Assembly (NCBI GenBank): GCA_021202985.1
Contig: JAJQCA010000083.1
Coordinates: forward strand, 52,863 to 116,862
Source: Alistipes sp.
Lineage (GTDB): Bacteria > Bacteroidota > Bacteroidia > Bacteroidales > Rikenellaceae
Direction of reading: 5' to 3'
DNA length: 64,000 nucleotides
The translations under genes and the position numbers were made by a program. The notes beneath the pieces are model-generated. The model was not told the origin of the DNA, ran no database searches, and was given only the letters and a program-made list of their open reading frames with translations. This document shows, one piece after another, positions 55,586-63,644 of this stretch (position 1 is its first letter; each line of letters starts with the position of its first letter).

Positions 55586-56917
55586 ATGGGAAAAATAGGA
55601 ATAATCATACAACGGGAATTCAACGAGAGGGTGCGCAAGAAGAGCTTTATCCTCACCACGATCCTTACGCCTATCCTCTTCCTGGGGATAATGGCGGCGG
55701 TTTTCTACCTTGCCGGGACCAACCTGTCGCAGACCAAGGAGATCATGGTGGTAGACCGAAGCGGTTTCGTGGCCGCCGGGCTTCCGAGCGATAAGTCGGC
55801 GGTGCTGGTGCCGACCGAACTCTCCGCCGAGGAGATAAGGGCCGCCAAAACGGCAGGGGAATACCCTAATCTCTACGGCATACTGGTAATCGGCGAGGAT
55901 ATTTTGTCAGATCCTCATGCCGCGTCGCTATACACCTTCGAACCTTCCACTTTCGACATCGAAAGCTCCCTTGCGATGAAAATTTCGGATGCCGTGGAGG
56001 CGGAAAAACTGAAGGCCTACGACATAGAGGACCTTCCCGAGATTCTCGCCGCGGTTAAGACCAACGTGACGGTGAGCGCTTTCCGGGTGGACGAATCGGG
56101 CAAGGAGAAGCAGAGTTCCAGCGGCCTGGCGATGGGACTGGCCTATATTTTCGGGTTCCTGATTTACATGTTCGTGTTCCTTTACGGGATGATGGTCATG
56201 CAGGGGGTTATAGAGGAAAAGAGTTCGAAGGTGCTTGAGATTATAGTGTCGTCCGTCAAACCTTTCGAACTGATGATGGGTAAGATACTGGGAATCGCCG
56301 CCGTTGCGCTGACTCAGTTCGTAATATGGGTGGTGTTCCTTTTCGCAGTGGGGACCGCTGTCCTTCACTTGTTCCCCGGCCTTACCGGCGCGGTGCCGGA
56401 GGCGCTGGCCGACGGTAACATGGCCGATATTGCAGCCATGCAGGGAATGGACCCCGCTATGCTTTCGGCCATAGAGACGGTTACGGACTCCTCGTTCCTG
56501 CTCACTACCATAGGCGGGTTCCTGATCTTCTTTATCGGCGGTTACCTGCTTTATGCGGCCATGTTCGCCGCGGTGGGAAGCGCGGTGGACAATGCCGCCG
56601 ACGCCCAGCAGTTGCAGTTGCCGATTACCATACCCATGATGCTCGCTATCGTCGTGATGATTAGCGTTATGAAGGACCCGAACAGTTCGCTGGCCTTCTG
56701 GTTCAGTATGATACCGTTCACTTCGCCCGTGGTGATGGTGGCGCGGCTTCCGTACGGTGTGCCGGCGTGGGAGATAGCGCTGTCGGTCGCCCTGCTGTTC
56801 GCGACATTTTTGGCAATGGTGTGGCTCGCCGGGAAAATCTACCGGGTGGGGATATTTATGCACGGTAAAAAACCCTCGCTCGGCGAACTGCTGAAATGGG
56901 CAAAATATAAGTCGTAA
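55586..56917 (+). CDS. ABC transporter permease, NatB-like
   Basis: A 443-residue ABC-2 permease: one N-terminal helix (about 22-44, FILTTILTPILFLGIMAAVFYL), a large extracytoplasmic domain (about 50-170) and five more helices, with VIEEKSSKVLEIIVSSVKPFELMMGKILG before the third, the hallmark of the NatB/ABC2_membrane_3 family. It forms the exporter with the preceding ATPase. No third component is present. Confidence 0.93.
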   Translation: MGKIGIIIQREFNERVRKKSFILTTILTPILFLGIMAAVFYLAGTNLSQTKEIMVVDRSGFVAAGLPSDKSAVLVPTELSAEEIRAAKTAGEYPNLYGILVIGEDILSDPHAASLYTFEPSTFDIESSLAMKISDAVEAEKLKAYDIEDLPEILAAVKTNVTVSAFRVDESGKEKQSSSGLAMGLAYIFGFLIYMFVFLYGMMVMQGVIEEKSSKVLEIIVSSVKPFELMMGKILGIAAVALTQFVIWVVFLFAVGTAVLHLFPGLTGAVPEALADGNMADIAAMQGMDPAMLSAIETVTDSSFLLTTIGGFLIFFIGGYLLYAAMFAAVGSAVDNAADAQQLQLPITIPMMLAIVVMISVMKDPNSSLAFWFSMIPFTSPVVMVARLPYGVPAWEIALSVALLFATFLAMVWLAGKIYRVGIFMHGKKPSLGELLKWAKYKS

Positions 56918-56946
56918 AAAGATTTCCCGGTACGGGATAAGTTTCG

Positions 56947-56958
56947 TACCTTAAGGTA
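56947..56958. promoter_or_regulatory. Palindrome overlapping the galE -7 box
   Basis: TACCTTAAGGTA is a perfect 12-bp palindrome whose last two bases are the first two of the -7 box. A protein bound here would block the promoter; no second copy noticed. Confidence 0.35.
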
Positions 56959-56964
56959 AATTTG
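56957..56964 (+). promoter_or_regulatory. galE promoter (-7 box)
   Basis: TAAATTTG; predicted start about 56970, leader about 45 nt to the ATG at 57015. Confidence 0.55.
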
Positions 56965-57014
56965 CGGCTGAATTAAGAAATGTCCCGGCAGGTCCGGGGG
57001 AAACAAAGAGGAAT

Positions 57015-58040
57015 ATGGAAAAAGGAAAAGTACTTGTTACCGGTGCGGCCGGCTATATTGGGACCCATACCGCTGTAAAACTTATCAATGCCGGCTTCGG
57101 CGTGGTGGTGGTGGACAACCTGTCCAACTCCGAGTTGTCGGCAATAGAGGGGGTCCGGGAGATTACCGGACGCGAAATACCCTTCGTGCAGGCCGACTGT
57201 AACGACAGAGCCGCACTCGAGGAAGTTTTCAGGGCGCACGAGTTCTGCGGAGTAATCCATTTTGCCGCGAGTAAGGCTGTGGGCGAATCGGTGGAGCAGC
57301 CGCTTTTGTATTACGGGAACAATCTCGGGTCGTTCGTCACGGTGCTGGAGCTGATGAAGGAGTACGGGGTGCCGAATATTGTCTTCTCCTCCTCGGCGAC
57401 CGTTTACGGACAGCCGGACGTCCTTCCCGCGACCGAGACTACCCCGCGCAAGCCGGCTACCTCACCCTACGGAAACACCAAGCAGATATGCGAGGATATA
57501 CTGCGCGACAGCGTGGCCGCTTACGAGGGTCTGAACGGGATTGCCTTGCGCTACTTCAACCCGATAGGCGCCCACCCGTCGGCACTTATCGGCGAATTAC
57601 CCAAAGGGGTGCCGAACAATCTTGTACCGTTCATCACCCAGACGGCCGCAGGAGTACGCGAGTGCCTGAGTATATTCGGCGACGATTACAATACCGGGGA
57701 CGGTACCGCGCTCAGGGATTATATCGACGTCGTCGACCTTGCCAAAGCGCATGTGGTGGCCGTAGAGAGGATGGTCGGCGGAGACATGAAAGAGCAGTAC
57801 GAAATATTCAATATCGGTACCGGCCGCCCGGTATCGGTGCTGGAGCTCGTGCGAACATTCGAGAAGGTGAACGGAGTGGCGGTGCCCTACAAGATTGTCG
57901 GCCGCCGTGCGGGCGACGTGGAAGCGGTTTGGGCCGATACCACGCTCGCTAATACCGAGCTGGGCTGGAAGGCCGAACGCAGCCTCGACGAGACACTCCG
58001 CTCGGCATGGAAGTGGGAAAAACACCTGCGGGGTTTATAA
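57015..58040 (+). CDS. galE: UDP-glucose 4-epimerase
   Basis: Short-chain dehydrogenase that interconverts UDP-glucose and UDP-galactose. The 341 residues show the NAD motif GAAGYIGTH (about 8-16), the SSSATVYG strand with the catalytic Ser/Thr, YGNTK (Tyr-x3-Lys catalytic pair, about 153-157), and RYFNPIGAHPSALIGE. Complete and of typical length; a terminator follows. A 4-epimerase acting on GlcNAc forms cannot be excluded. Confidence 0.95.
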   Translation: MEKGKVLVTGAAGYIGTHTAVKLINAGFGVVVVDNLSNSELSAIEGVREITGREIPFVQADCNDRAALEEVFRAHEFCGVIHFAASKAVGESVEQPLLYYGNNLGSFVTVLELMKEYGVPNIVFSSSATVYGQPDVLPATETTPRKPATSPYGNTKQICEDILRDSVAAYEGLNGIALRYFNPIGAHPSALIGELPKGVPNNLVPFITQTAAGVRECLSIFGDDYNTGDGTALRDYIDVVDLAKAHVVAVERMVGGDMKEQYEIFNIGTGRPVSVLELVRTFEKVNGVAVPYKIVGRRAGDVEAVWADTTLANTELGWKAERSLDETLRSAWKWEKHLRGL

Positions 58041-58064
58041 TCCCTGCGGCCCTAAATATTATGG

Positions 58065-58101
58065 CAGGCCCGTTCTTCCCGGAAGGACGGGCCTGTTTTT
58101 T
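58065..58101 (+). terminator. galE terminator
   Basis: CAGGCCCGT (58065-58073) pairs with ACGGGCCTG (58087-58095), extended by near-complementary inner bases, followed by T6, 25 nt after the stop. Confidence 0.9.
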
Positions 58102-58361
58102 CGGCCCGACCGCTTCCGGCCGTGCCCGGCCGGGGCTGGCTGTACCCGGGCATGGCAAAGGTCGAGGCTTAAATCCGGAGGAATAACGGCGGTAATCCCG
58201 CAATTTCGCGGACAGTTTTTTCCAGTATTGCACGGGCGATACCGGTGGGCATGGTGCCCGGTTTTGCGGGACGTTCTTTGTTAAGGTCGGGCCGGGATGA
58301 TGTAAAAGGTCATAATTTTTGTGTAGTGGTATATTTACAGGAATCTTAAACACAAAGGATT

Positions 58362-59600
58362 ATGACGACTTTTAAATTTCATTACAGGCCGCCGGCTAAC
58401 GGCGGCACCCCGTACGGGACGCTCTTCGTGCGGATAATCCACGGCCGCCGGTATCGCGACCTTAAACGGGACTATACCGTCCTTCCCGAAGAATGGGACG
58501 CCGCGGCCGGCCGGGTTGTGCTACCCCCCGGGGTAGAACCATCCCGGAAGGAACGGCTGGAACTTATACAGGCCGGTATGGAGGCGGACCTGAAGCGGCT
58601 CCGAAACATAGCCGACGGGCTTGCCTGTGATGGGGGCTATACCGTGACCGATATCGTAGAACGGTTCCGGTCCGCCGGCACTGTCGATACGGTGCTCAGT
58701 TACACCGCCCTGCTGGGGCGGGAACTGGCAGAGGCGGGCCGGCACCGCACCGCGCGGGCCTACGGTTCGGCGGCCCGGAGCATCGTCAAATTCAACGGCG
58801 GCAGGGATTTACTCCTGTGCGAAATCACCGCCCCGCGGTTACGCCATTATGAAAGGTATTTGCTTGACCTGGGCCTTCAGATGAACACGGTCTCCTTCTA
58901 TATGCGCAACCTGAGGGCGGTGTGGAACCGTGCCGTGGCGGCGAATATAATCCCGGCCACGGGAGGAAACCCGTTCGTGGACGTTTTCACTGGAGTTTAC
59001 CAGACGCGGCGCCGGGCGCTCGACCAGGAGGATATAAACACACTTGCGTCGCTCGAAAAGACCCTGCCGGCATCAGAGGAATCCCTCAAAGCTGCGTTAC
59101 TCTATTTCCTGTTCGCCTACCACTCGCGGGGAATGTCTTTTATCGACCTGGCGCACTTAAAAAAAGCGGACGTCAAAGGCGGGACAATGCTCTATAAGCG
59201 GCGTAAAACCGGATTCTATATGGAGGTGAAGGTTACAAGGCCGATGAAAAAGATAATGGACCGCTTCAAATCGGCCGTAAAGGGTTCGCCTTACGTTTTC
59301 CCGATTCTGGACCCCGAATCCATGTTCCCCGCGAACGCGTACGAATCGGCCCTTAACCGGCAGAACAAGCTCCTCAAAGACCTGGCACATAGAGCCGGAA
59401 TCGTCAAAACACTCTCCACCCACGTGGCGCGCCACACCTGGGCCACACTCGCTAAACGGATGGGTTACTCCGTTACCCTGATAAGCGAAGGATTGGGTCA
59501 CCGCGATACCCGCGTGACGTCGATTTATCTCGCATCGTTCGAACGTTCGGCGATGGACGAAATCAGCGTCAGGCTGTCGAAAGCCGTGCGGGTCGCCTGA
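58362..59600 (+). CDS. Tyrosine recombinase (site-specific integrase/invertase)
   Basis: A 412-residue recombinase of the Bacteroidetes type: arm-binding N-terminal domain (about 1-90, FHYRPPANGGTPYGTLFVRI), SAM-like core-binding domain (about 95-200) and catalytic domain (about 215-405). Catalytic residues are Arg256 (YHSRGMSF), Lys about 281, His354-x-x-Arg357 (THVARHTW), His380 (GLGHRDTR) and the nucleophile Tyr389 (SIYLASF): a complete set. It is followed 28 bp later by a 17-bp sequence that recurs inverted 277 bp further on, so it may invert that segment. No transposition, mobilisation or phage genes lie nearby, which favours a DNA invertase over a mobile-element integrase. Confidence 0.93.
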   Translation: MTTFKFHYRPPANGGTPYGTLFVRIIHGRRYRDLKRDYTVLPEEWDAAAGRVVLPPGVEPSRKERLELIQAGMEADLKRLRNIADGLACDGGYTVTDIVERFRSAGTVDTVLSYTALLGRELAEAGRHRTARAYGSAARSIVKFNGGRDLLLCEITAPRLRHYERYLLDLGLQMNTVSFYMRNLRAVWNRAVAANIIPATGGNPFVDVFTGVYQTRRRALDQEDINTLASLEKTLPASEESLKAALLYFLFAYHSRGMSFIDLAHLKKADVKGGTMLYKRRKTGFYMEVKVTRPMKKIMDRFKSAVKGSPYVFPILDPESMFPANAYESALNRQNKLLKDLAHRAGIVKTLSTHVARHTWATLAKRMGYSVTLISEGLGHRDTRVTSIYLASFERSAMDEISVRLSKAVRVA

Positions 59601-59627
59601 AAAAACAAGGGGGAATCTCTTCGTATG

Positions 59628-59644
59628 TCACTTAAGGAGTGACG
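59628..59644 (+). repeat. Left inverted repeat (recombination site candidate)
   Basis: GTCACT-TAAGG-AGTGAC, 28 bp after the recombinase stop codon. Confidence 0.75.
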
Positions 59645-59883
59645 TTACAGGCTGTACGAAACGACGCTATTCTATTGTCTTTCAATTGTCCTGAGAGCCT
59701 ATCCGGAATTAGTCGGATGAAACATCCCGCAAACGGGAATAAGGGTGAACAAACAAGAATTCATGGTTATAGGGGTTAGAGTTTGATAAATCAGAGGCCT
59801 TTTACAAACCTTCCGCGGGGTTAGTTACCTAAGCAGGAAAACAAAATATAAGGGATTATGGGTGGATAAATGAATTTTATTTT

Positions 59884-59891
59884 TACATTTG
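59884..59891 (+). promoter_or_regulatory. Outward-facing -7 box inside the invertible segment
   Basis: TACATTTG, 30 bp from the right repeat. The predicted transcript starts near 59897 and crosses the repeat. A weak GTGG stands at the -33 position (59862-59865). Confidence 0.5.
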
Positions 59892-59921
59892 CGTCAGCAC
59901 TTCGGTTTTGTTTCCATATCT

Positions 59922-59938
59922 GTCACTCCTTAAGTGAC
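59922..59938 (-). repeat. Right inverted repeat (recombination site candidate)
   Basis: GTCACT-CCTTA-AGTGAC, the exact reverse complement of the left copy. Confidence 0.75.
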
Positions 59939-59964
59939 GGTTCCCGAAACAAAAAACCTTTTAA

Positions 59965-60303
59965 AGGGGCGCTGTATGCGGAACGACGATAAAATATTGT
60001 TCGGAAACCGGTTTCGGTTCGTATGCAACCGACCGGGATTGTACGGTTATTCAGGAAACGGCAATGATACGGGCGGCCAAAATGTCCGATTGCATTGTGC
60101 CGGTCCCGGCCGGAACTACCGTCGGTCCGTCCCAACCTGTCCGATACGGGGATATCCGTATCCGGGCGGGGAGTACTACCTATGTTTCGAAGGTACGGGT
60201 GCGGAGCGTGTAAAATCGGCCGTATGGCTGGCCGGTGTCCGGGTTAGAAACGCAAATACCGGCACGGGTAAGATTGACCTTAAGGGTTCCCCGAATGGGC
60301 GCT
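59965..60303 (+). pseudogene. Possible degraded gene downstream of the invertible promoter
   Basis: No single frame is convincing throughout. From 59965 one frame, lacking an ATG until 60064, reads TTIKYCSETGFGSYATD, then VPVPAGTTVGPSQPVRYGD and IRIRAGSTTYVSKVRVRSV before a stop at 60211-60213; another frame, open from ATG 59976, is plausible at its end (SAVWLAGVRVRNANTG...) and stops at 60303. This looks like a short beta-rich protein broken by a frameshift, or a remnant of a longer one. No family recognised. It is the only rightward candidate between the invertible segment and a terminator at 60387. Confidence 0.35.
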
Positions 60304-60386
60304 AGGGGTAGACGCCCGGGGATTTATTGAATATATTAAGTGATCTTCATGTAGAAATTTGTAAAAATTTGGTTGAAACACTATGG

Positions 60387-60419
60387 TACGGGCGGCCGGG
60401 AGGCTCCCCGTATTTTTTT
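60387..60419 (+). terminator. Terminator-like stem with an alternative pairing
   Basis: TACGGG (60387-60392) pairs with CCCGTA (60407-60412), followed by T7. The same CCCGTA can instead pair with a second TACGGG at 60419-60424. A related arrangement occurs at 63169-63196. Confidence 0.65.
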
Positions 60420-60516
60420 ACGGGTTAATTGACCGCACGACGGTAACCGGTCCGGATATGTCAGGGGCGCCGGGATTCTGATTCGGTCCCGGCCCCCCTG
60501 GCTTTCTTCGAAAGGA

Positions 60517-62856
60517 CTATATTGTACCCGCAACTGTTTTGGTCATTTCATAACTGCCCGGCCCGACCTCTACCGCCACGTGGCCGGTTATATCCCCGCG
60601 GGGTACGGCTCCGGTCCGGTTCTCCACGAATTCCCCGCCGGTCCACACCAGTTCGCCGTTAAGGAAGACGCTGCCGGCTCCGTCGGCCGGTACCCCGACG
60701 ACGCAACTCCGGACCTGCGGAATACTCACGTTCAGGGTGAAAACCTCACCGTCTGCCGTGAAACTGCTCTCTACCGTACCCCGGACCGTTGGTACCGATA
60801 TCTCCGCGTCCGTAAGATAGCCCGGCACCGGCAGGACGTGCATCGTTTCCCATCCCGGGCTTGTGGGGGCCACACCGCATACGTATTGCGACAAAACCGT
60901 CAGGCCGCCGCCGCTCCATGCGTGGTTGACCGTGCCGCCGCCGAACCCTTCGGGACCGATCCCCCACCCTTCGAACAGTGTGGTGAGCGGGAATTCCACC
61001 ATCTTTCCGAACCGTTTTTTATGCCGGTCCATAGCTTCGGATGCGTAACCCATCCTCATCATAGCCTCGAAGACATACTTCTCCATATAGGGGCTGGCAT
61101 GCTCCTGGGTTTTGAAAATTTCGAGTATCGCCGGGTATTTTTCTTCCCCGGCAACTCCGGCGATAACGGCCAGCGCATGCACACGGTCGTCGGTCGCACC
61201 GGTGTAGTCCGGGTCGCGGTACTCGCTGCCTGTCCAGAAGCAGGCGTTGAAAGCCTCTTCAAACCGGTCCATATACGACCGGTAGTACCCCGCGTCATCT
61301 TCCCTGCCGAGGGCTTGCGCACTGTGGTACATGCCTTCCGCGGCAAGGAAGTACCAGAGGTTGTACAGCAGGAGCATATCCCGGTTGTCGCCCCAGTCGC
61401 CCCAGTTCCATCCGGCCTCGCGGTTTTTGACAAGGCCCCGTTCATCTTTTTCCCAGAGGGCAAGGTACCGCTTTACGTTGTCGTAAATATCCTCTACCGG
61501 CCGTATATCCCCGCTATAAAGGTAGTATGTCCATAGCCCGTAGTAGCCGACGGTGGCGAGCGATTGGGCCGGAAGCTCCGAGAAATAGTTACCCGACGGG
61601 GTCGGGGAATAGATGCTGCCGTCCTCCCTCTGCCAGCCTCCGATAGTTTCGTAGAGCCATTTCCGGCTCAGGTCGTCGCTCGACCGTGAAAGTGCATAGA
61701 AAGCCTCGCCGGACTCATTGACGGCATCGCCGGTCCACTGCGCCCGTTCCCGGTCGGGACAGTCCATATAAGTGTCGCGCATGGTAATATAAAGTGTCCT
61801 TACCGATTTCTCCCACAGGGTGTTGAAAAATGGGTCTGAGCACCTGAACGAACCTTCGAACTCGGTGTCGTATCCCGTCTCGCGGTATTTCAGGTTGTGG
61901 ACCTTTACCCCCTTCGGGAAGAGGTAGTAGACCTTATGGCCGTTCAGCCATCCCGGGTTTTCATACCGCTGGCGGCCCTGCCGTGCTATATATTCGCCGC
62001 GCAGGTTGGTCTCGCCGCCGTTGTAGTAGAGATAATTGTCAGTTACCATCACGATATGGTCGCCTTCGCCGGCCTCGATGTCGAAACAGGGCGTAATCTG
62101 GGCGTTGTATGGCAGGGTGCAGATAACGGTGTCGTATACCGGTCCGTACACGGTCTGGATGTCGGTGTAGTCATTCAGCCCGAAATCCTTCCATTGCGGT
62201 ATCGGGCGCTCGACGAGATTACCCCACGGGCCGTCCTCCGCACCGCTTATTTCCGCCGCAAACTCCATATCCGTGAAATCGTAACCGGGCTGCCACCAGC
62301 CGTCCCGGGCTCTGCGGGCGTCGTAGAGAATGCTCGATTCAGGAAGGCGGTAATTGGGCTGCGGTTCCCCGGCGGTGCCGTACTCGGGCAGGACCGTGCA
62401 TTGCCAGGTGCCGTCGCTGGCAATACCGGCGCCAGGGCATTCGAACAGCAGGCCGGCGTGGCCGCTGGATTTATGGGAAAAGCCCTCCTTGCCGAAATAC
62501 CAGACAAGGACGGCGATAGAGTTACTGCCCGGATTGAGAAATGGCGCTATGTCGACCCGGTCGAAATAAGTGTCGCTGGGGTTCGGGCCGCGTTTCAGCC
62601 CGCCTTCGAATACTACCTGCCTGCCGTTTATCCACAACCGGTATTTACTATCCGCGGCTATGTCGGCAAATATTTCTCCGCCGGGGAGTTCGGACAGCTC
62701 CACGGTTTTCCTGTAGGCAATCCAGGTATTGGGTTCGTTCTCGCAGCCGGACGGTGCAATCCACCGGGCAATGCGGCCGGAGCCGGAGGATTGGCTGCTT
62801 AATCCCGATGCAAACAATAAGCTAAGGGTTACTAAAAATAATCCTCTGATTTTCAT
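60517..62856 (-). CDS. Alpha-L-rhamnosidase (GH78-type)
   Basis: A 779-residue exported hydrolase with a signal peptide (about 1-21, LFLVTLSLLFASGLSS). An N-terminal beta-sandwich domain (about 30-180, WINGRQVVFEGGLKRGPNPSDTYFDRVDI) precedes the (alpha/alpha)6 catalytic domain (about 340-680), marked by the GH78 signature YMDCPDRERAQWTGDA with its acidic residues, and a C-terminal beta domain (about 690-775). It removes terminal alpha-L-rhamnose from plant glycosides or pectic side chains. No SusC/SusD pair, sensor or other glycosidase is adjacent within the window, so it is not in a visible PUL. Promoter -7 TATATTTG at 62899-62906. Confidence 0.9.
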   Translation of the reverse strand: MKIRGLFLVTLSLLFASGLSSQSSGSGRIARWIAPSGCENEPNTWIAYRKTVELSELPGGEIFADIAADSKYRLWINGRQVVFEGGLKRGPNPSDTYFDRVDIAPFLNPGSNSIAVLVWYFGKEGFSHKSSGHAGLLFECPGAGIASDGTWQCTVLPEYGTAGEPQPNYRLPESSILYDARRARDGWWQPGYDFTDMEFAAEISGAEDGPWGNLVERPIPQWKDFGLNDYTDIQTVYGPVYDTVICTLPYNAQITPCFDIEAGEGDHIVMVTDNYLYYNGGETNLRGEYIARQGRQRYENPGWLNGHKVYYLFPKGVKVHNLKYRETGYDTEFEGSFRCSDPFFNTLWEKSVRTLYITMRDTYMDCPDRERAQWTGDAVNESGEAFYALSRSSDDLSRKWLYETIGGWQREDGSIYSPTPSGNYFSELPAQSLATVGYYGLWTYYLYSGDIRPVEDIYDNVKRYLALWEKDERGLVKNREAGWNWGDWGDNRDMLLLYNLWYFLAAEGMYHSAQALGREDDAGYYRSYMDRFEEAFNACFWTGSEYRDPDYTGATDDRVHALAVIAGVAGEEKYPAILEIFKTQEHASPYMEKYVFEAMMRMGYASEAMDRHKKRFGKMVEFPLTTLFEGWGIGPEGFGGGTVNHAWSGGGLTVLSQYVCGVAPTSPGWETMHVLPVPGYLTDAEISVPTVRGTVESSFTADGEVFTLNVSIPQVRSCVVGVPADGAGSVFLNGELVWTGGEFVENRTGAVPRGDITGHVAVEVGPGSYEMTKTVAGTI

Positions 62857-62898
62857 TAGTAAGTAAGTTAAAGTTAATGTTTGCGACGGGTCTGTTCA

Positions 62899-62906
62899 CA
62901 AATATA
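62899..62906 (-). promoter_or_regulatory. Rhamnosidase promoter (-7 box)
   Basis: TATATTTG on the minus strand; predicted start about 62893, leader about 37 nt. Confidence 0.55.
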
Positions 62907-63168
62907 GCCAATATTCCGGTCTATTAAAGCGATATACGTCCGCGGATCGGATATTATGGGTTAGTCAACCATAGCCCGTTATAATCGCATGGCCTGTGAA
63001 CCGTACTACAGCATGTCCGGCCGGCGGCCTTTAGTCAAAGTAAATCCCAAGAAGCGCGATTGCGGCATTGTCCTTGCCGACAGGTCGGTATAGCTCGAAC
63101 AAGTCTGTATCGGCTGTATTTGCAACGCAGCGTCGATTTAATTGTGAAATGTGGGATATCCTGTCGCC
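62907..63168. other. Non-coding gap between the rhamnosidase and DUF202 genes
   Basis: Apart from the terminator-like element that follows I see no gene here. An ORF of 80 codons from 63060 has no protein-like features. Confidence 0.4.
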
Positions 63169-63190
63169 CGGGAGGGTTCCCGTATTTTTT
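63169..63190 (+). terminator. Terminator-like stem, related to the one at 60387
   Basis: CGGGA (63169-63173), GGGT, TCCCG (63178-63182), A/T then T6; CCGTA (63180-63184) can also pair with TACGG (63192-63196). Sequence CCCGGGAGG...CCCGTATTTTTT is shared with the 60387 element. No gene ends just upstream. Confidence 0.5.
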
Positions 63191-63356
63191 GTACGGAATC
63201 TTCACTCATAGAAGACGAATTAATATGCTGACCTGTCAGAATTTTACTGCTTTAAAATTTGTTGACGACGGCATAATGGTTGTATTATGGTTCCTCTTTT
63301 GAAAGTTAACGTGTGGGGTCATCTCGTTATTAAAATAAAACGAAATCCGGGTTACT

Positions 63357-63644
63357 ATGCAAAATAACACCTCTCCCTATAAGGAAATAAAAGAACTTAA
63401 TGAACCTCTTATAACAAGGGATTACCTTGCAATAGAACGTACCAGGTTAGCGAACGAGCGGACTCTCTTTTCCTATATACGTACTTCGTTGTATCTGGTC
63501 ACGGTCGGAACCGGGGTCTTACAGGTCGCACATAAGCCACGGCTCAAAATACTTGCATGGGTTTGCATATCGGTCGGTATAGTTATATTTTGTATCGGGT
63601 GGCTGAGATATCTGCAACTCCGAAAACAGCTCCACAAACTGTAA
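63357..63644 (+). CDS. DUF202 family small membrane protein
   Basis: A 95-residue protein with the DUF202 (YidH) signature RDYLAIERTRLANERTLFSYIRTSLYLVTVGTGVLQVA, two membrane helices (about 45-60 and 68-86) and a short basic tail. Function unknown; members are often near stress or transport genes. The surrounding DNA is AT-rich compared with the rest of the window. Confidence 0.85.
   Translation: MQNNTSPYKEIKELNEPLITRDYLAIERTRLANERTLFSYIRTSLYLVTVGTGVLQVAHKPRLKILAWVCISVGIVIFCIGWLRYLQLRKQLHKL

Larger units (their letters stand above)
59628..59938. mobile_element. Candidate invertible promoter segment bounded by 17-bp inverted repeats
   Basis: GTCACTTAAGGAGTGAC (59628-59644) and GTCACTCCTTAAGTGAC (59922-59938) are perfect inverted copies enclosing 277 bp. 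Each copy is itself a dyad, GTCACT and AGTGAC around a 5-bp spacer, as expected for a tyrosine recombinase core site. Homology stops at the repeat edges. The segment has no ORF but holds a consensus -7 box (59884-59891) pointing outward across the right repeat, the layout of phase-variable promoters in Bacteroides. In the orientation shown it would drive transcription rightward. Confidence 0.7.

Noticed and set aside
58362..59600. Prophage or conjugative element integrase
   Set aside because: No structural, mobilisation or replication genes follow and no att duplication of a tRNA is seen; the inverted repeats fit an invertase better.
60580..61536. A 318-codon plus-strand frame inside the rhamnosidase gene
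   Set aside because: Antisense to conserved GH78 sequence; no support.
63060..63302. An 80-codon ORF before the DUF202 gene
   Set aside because: Cys/Arg-rich, no motif, runs through a terminator-like stem; probably chance.
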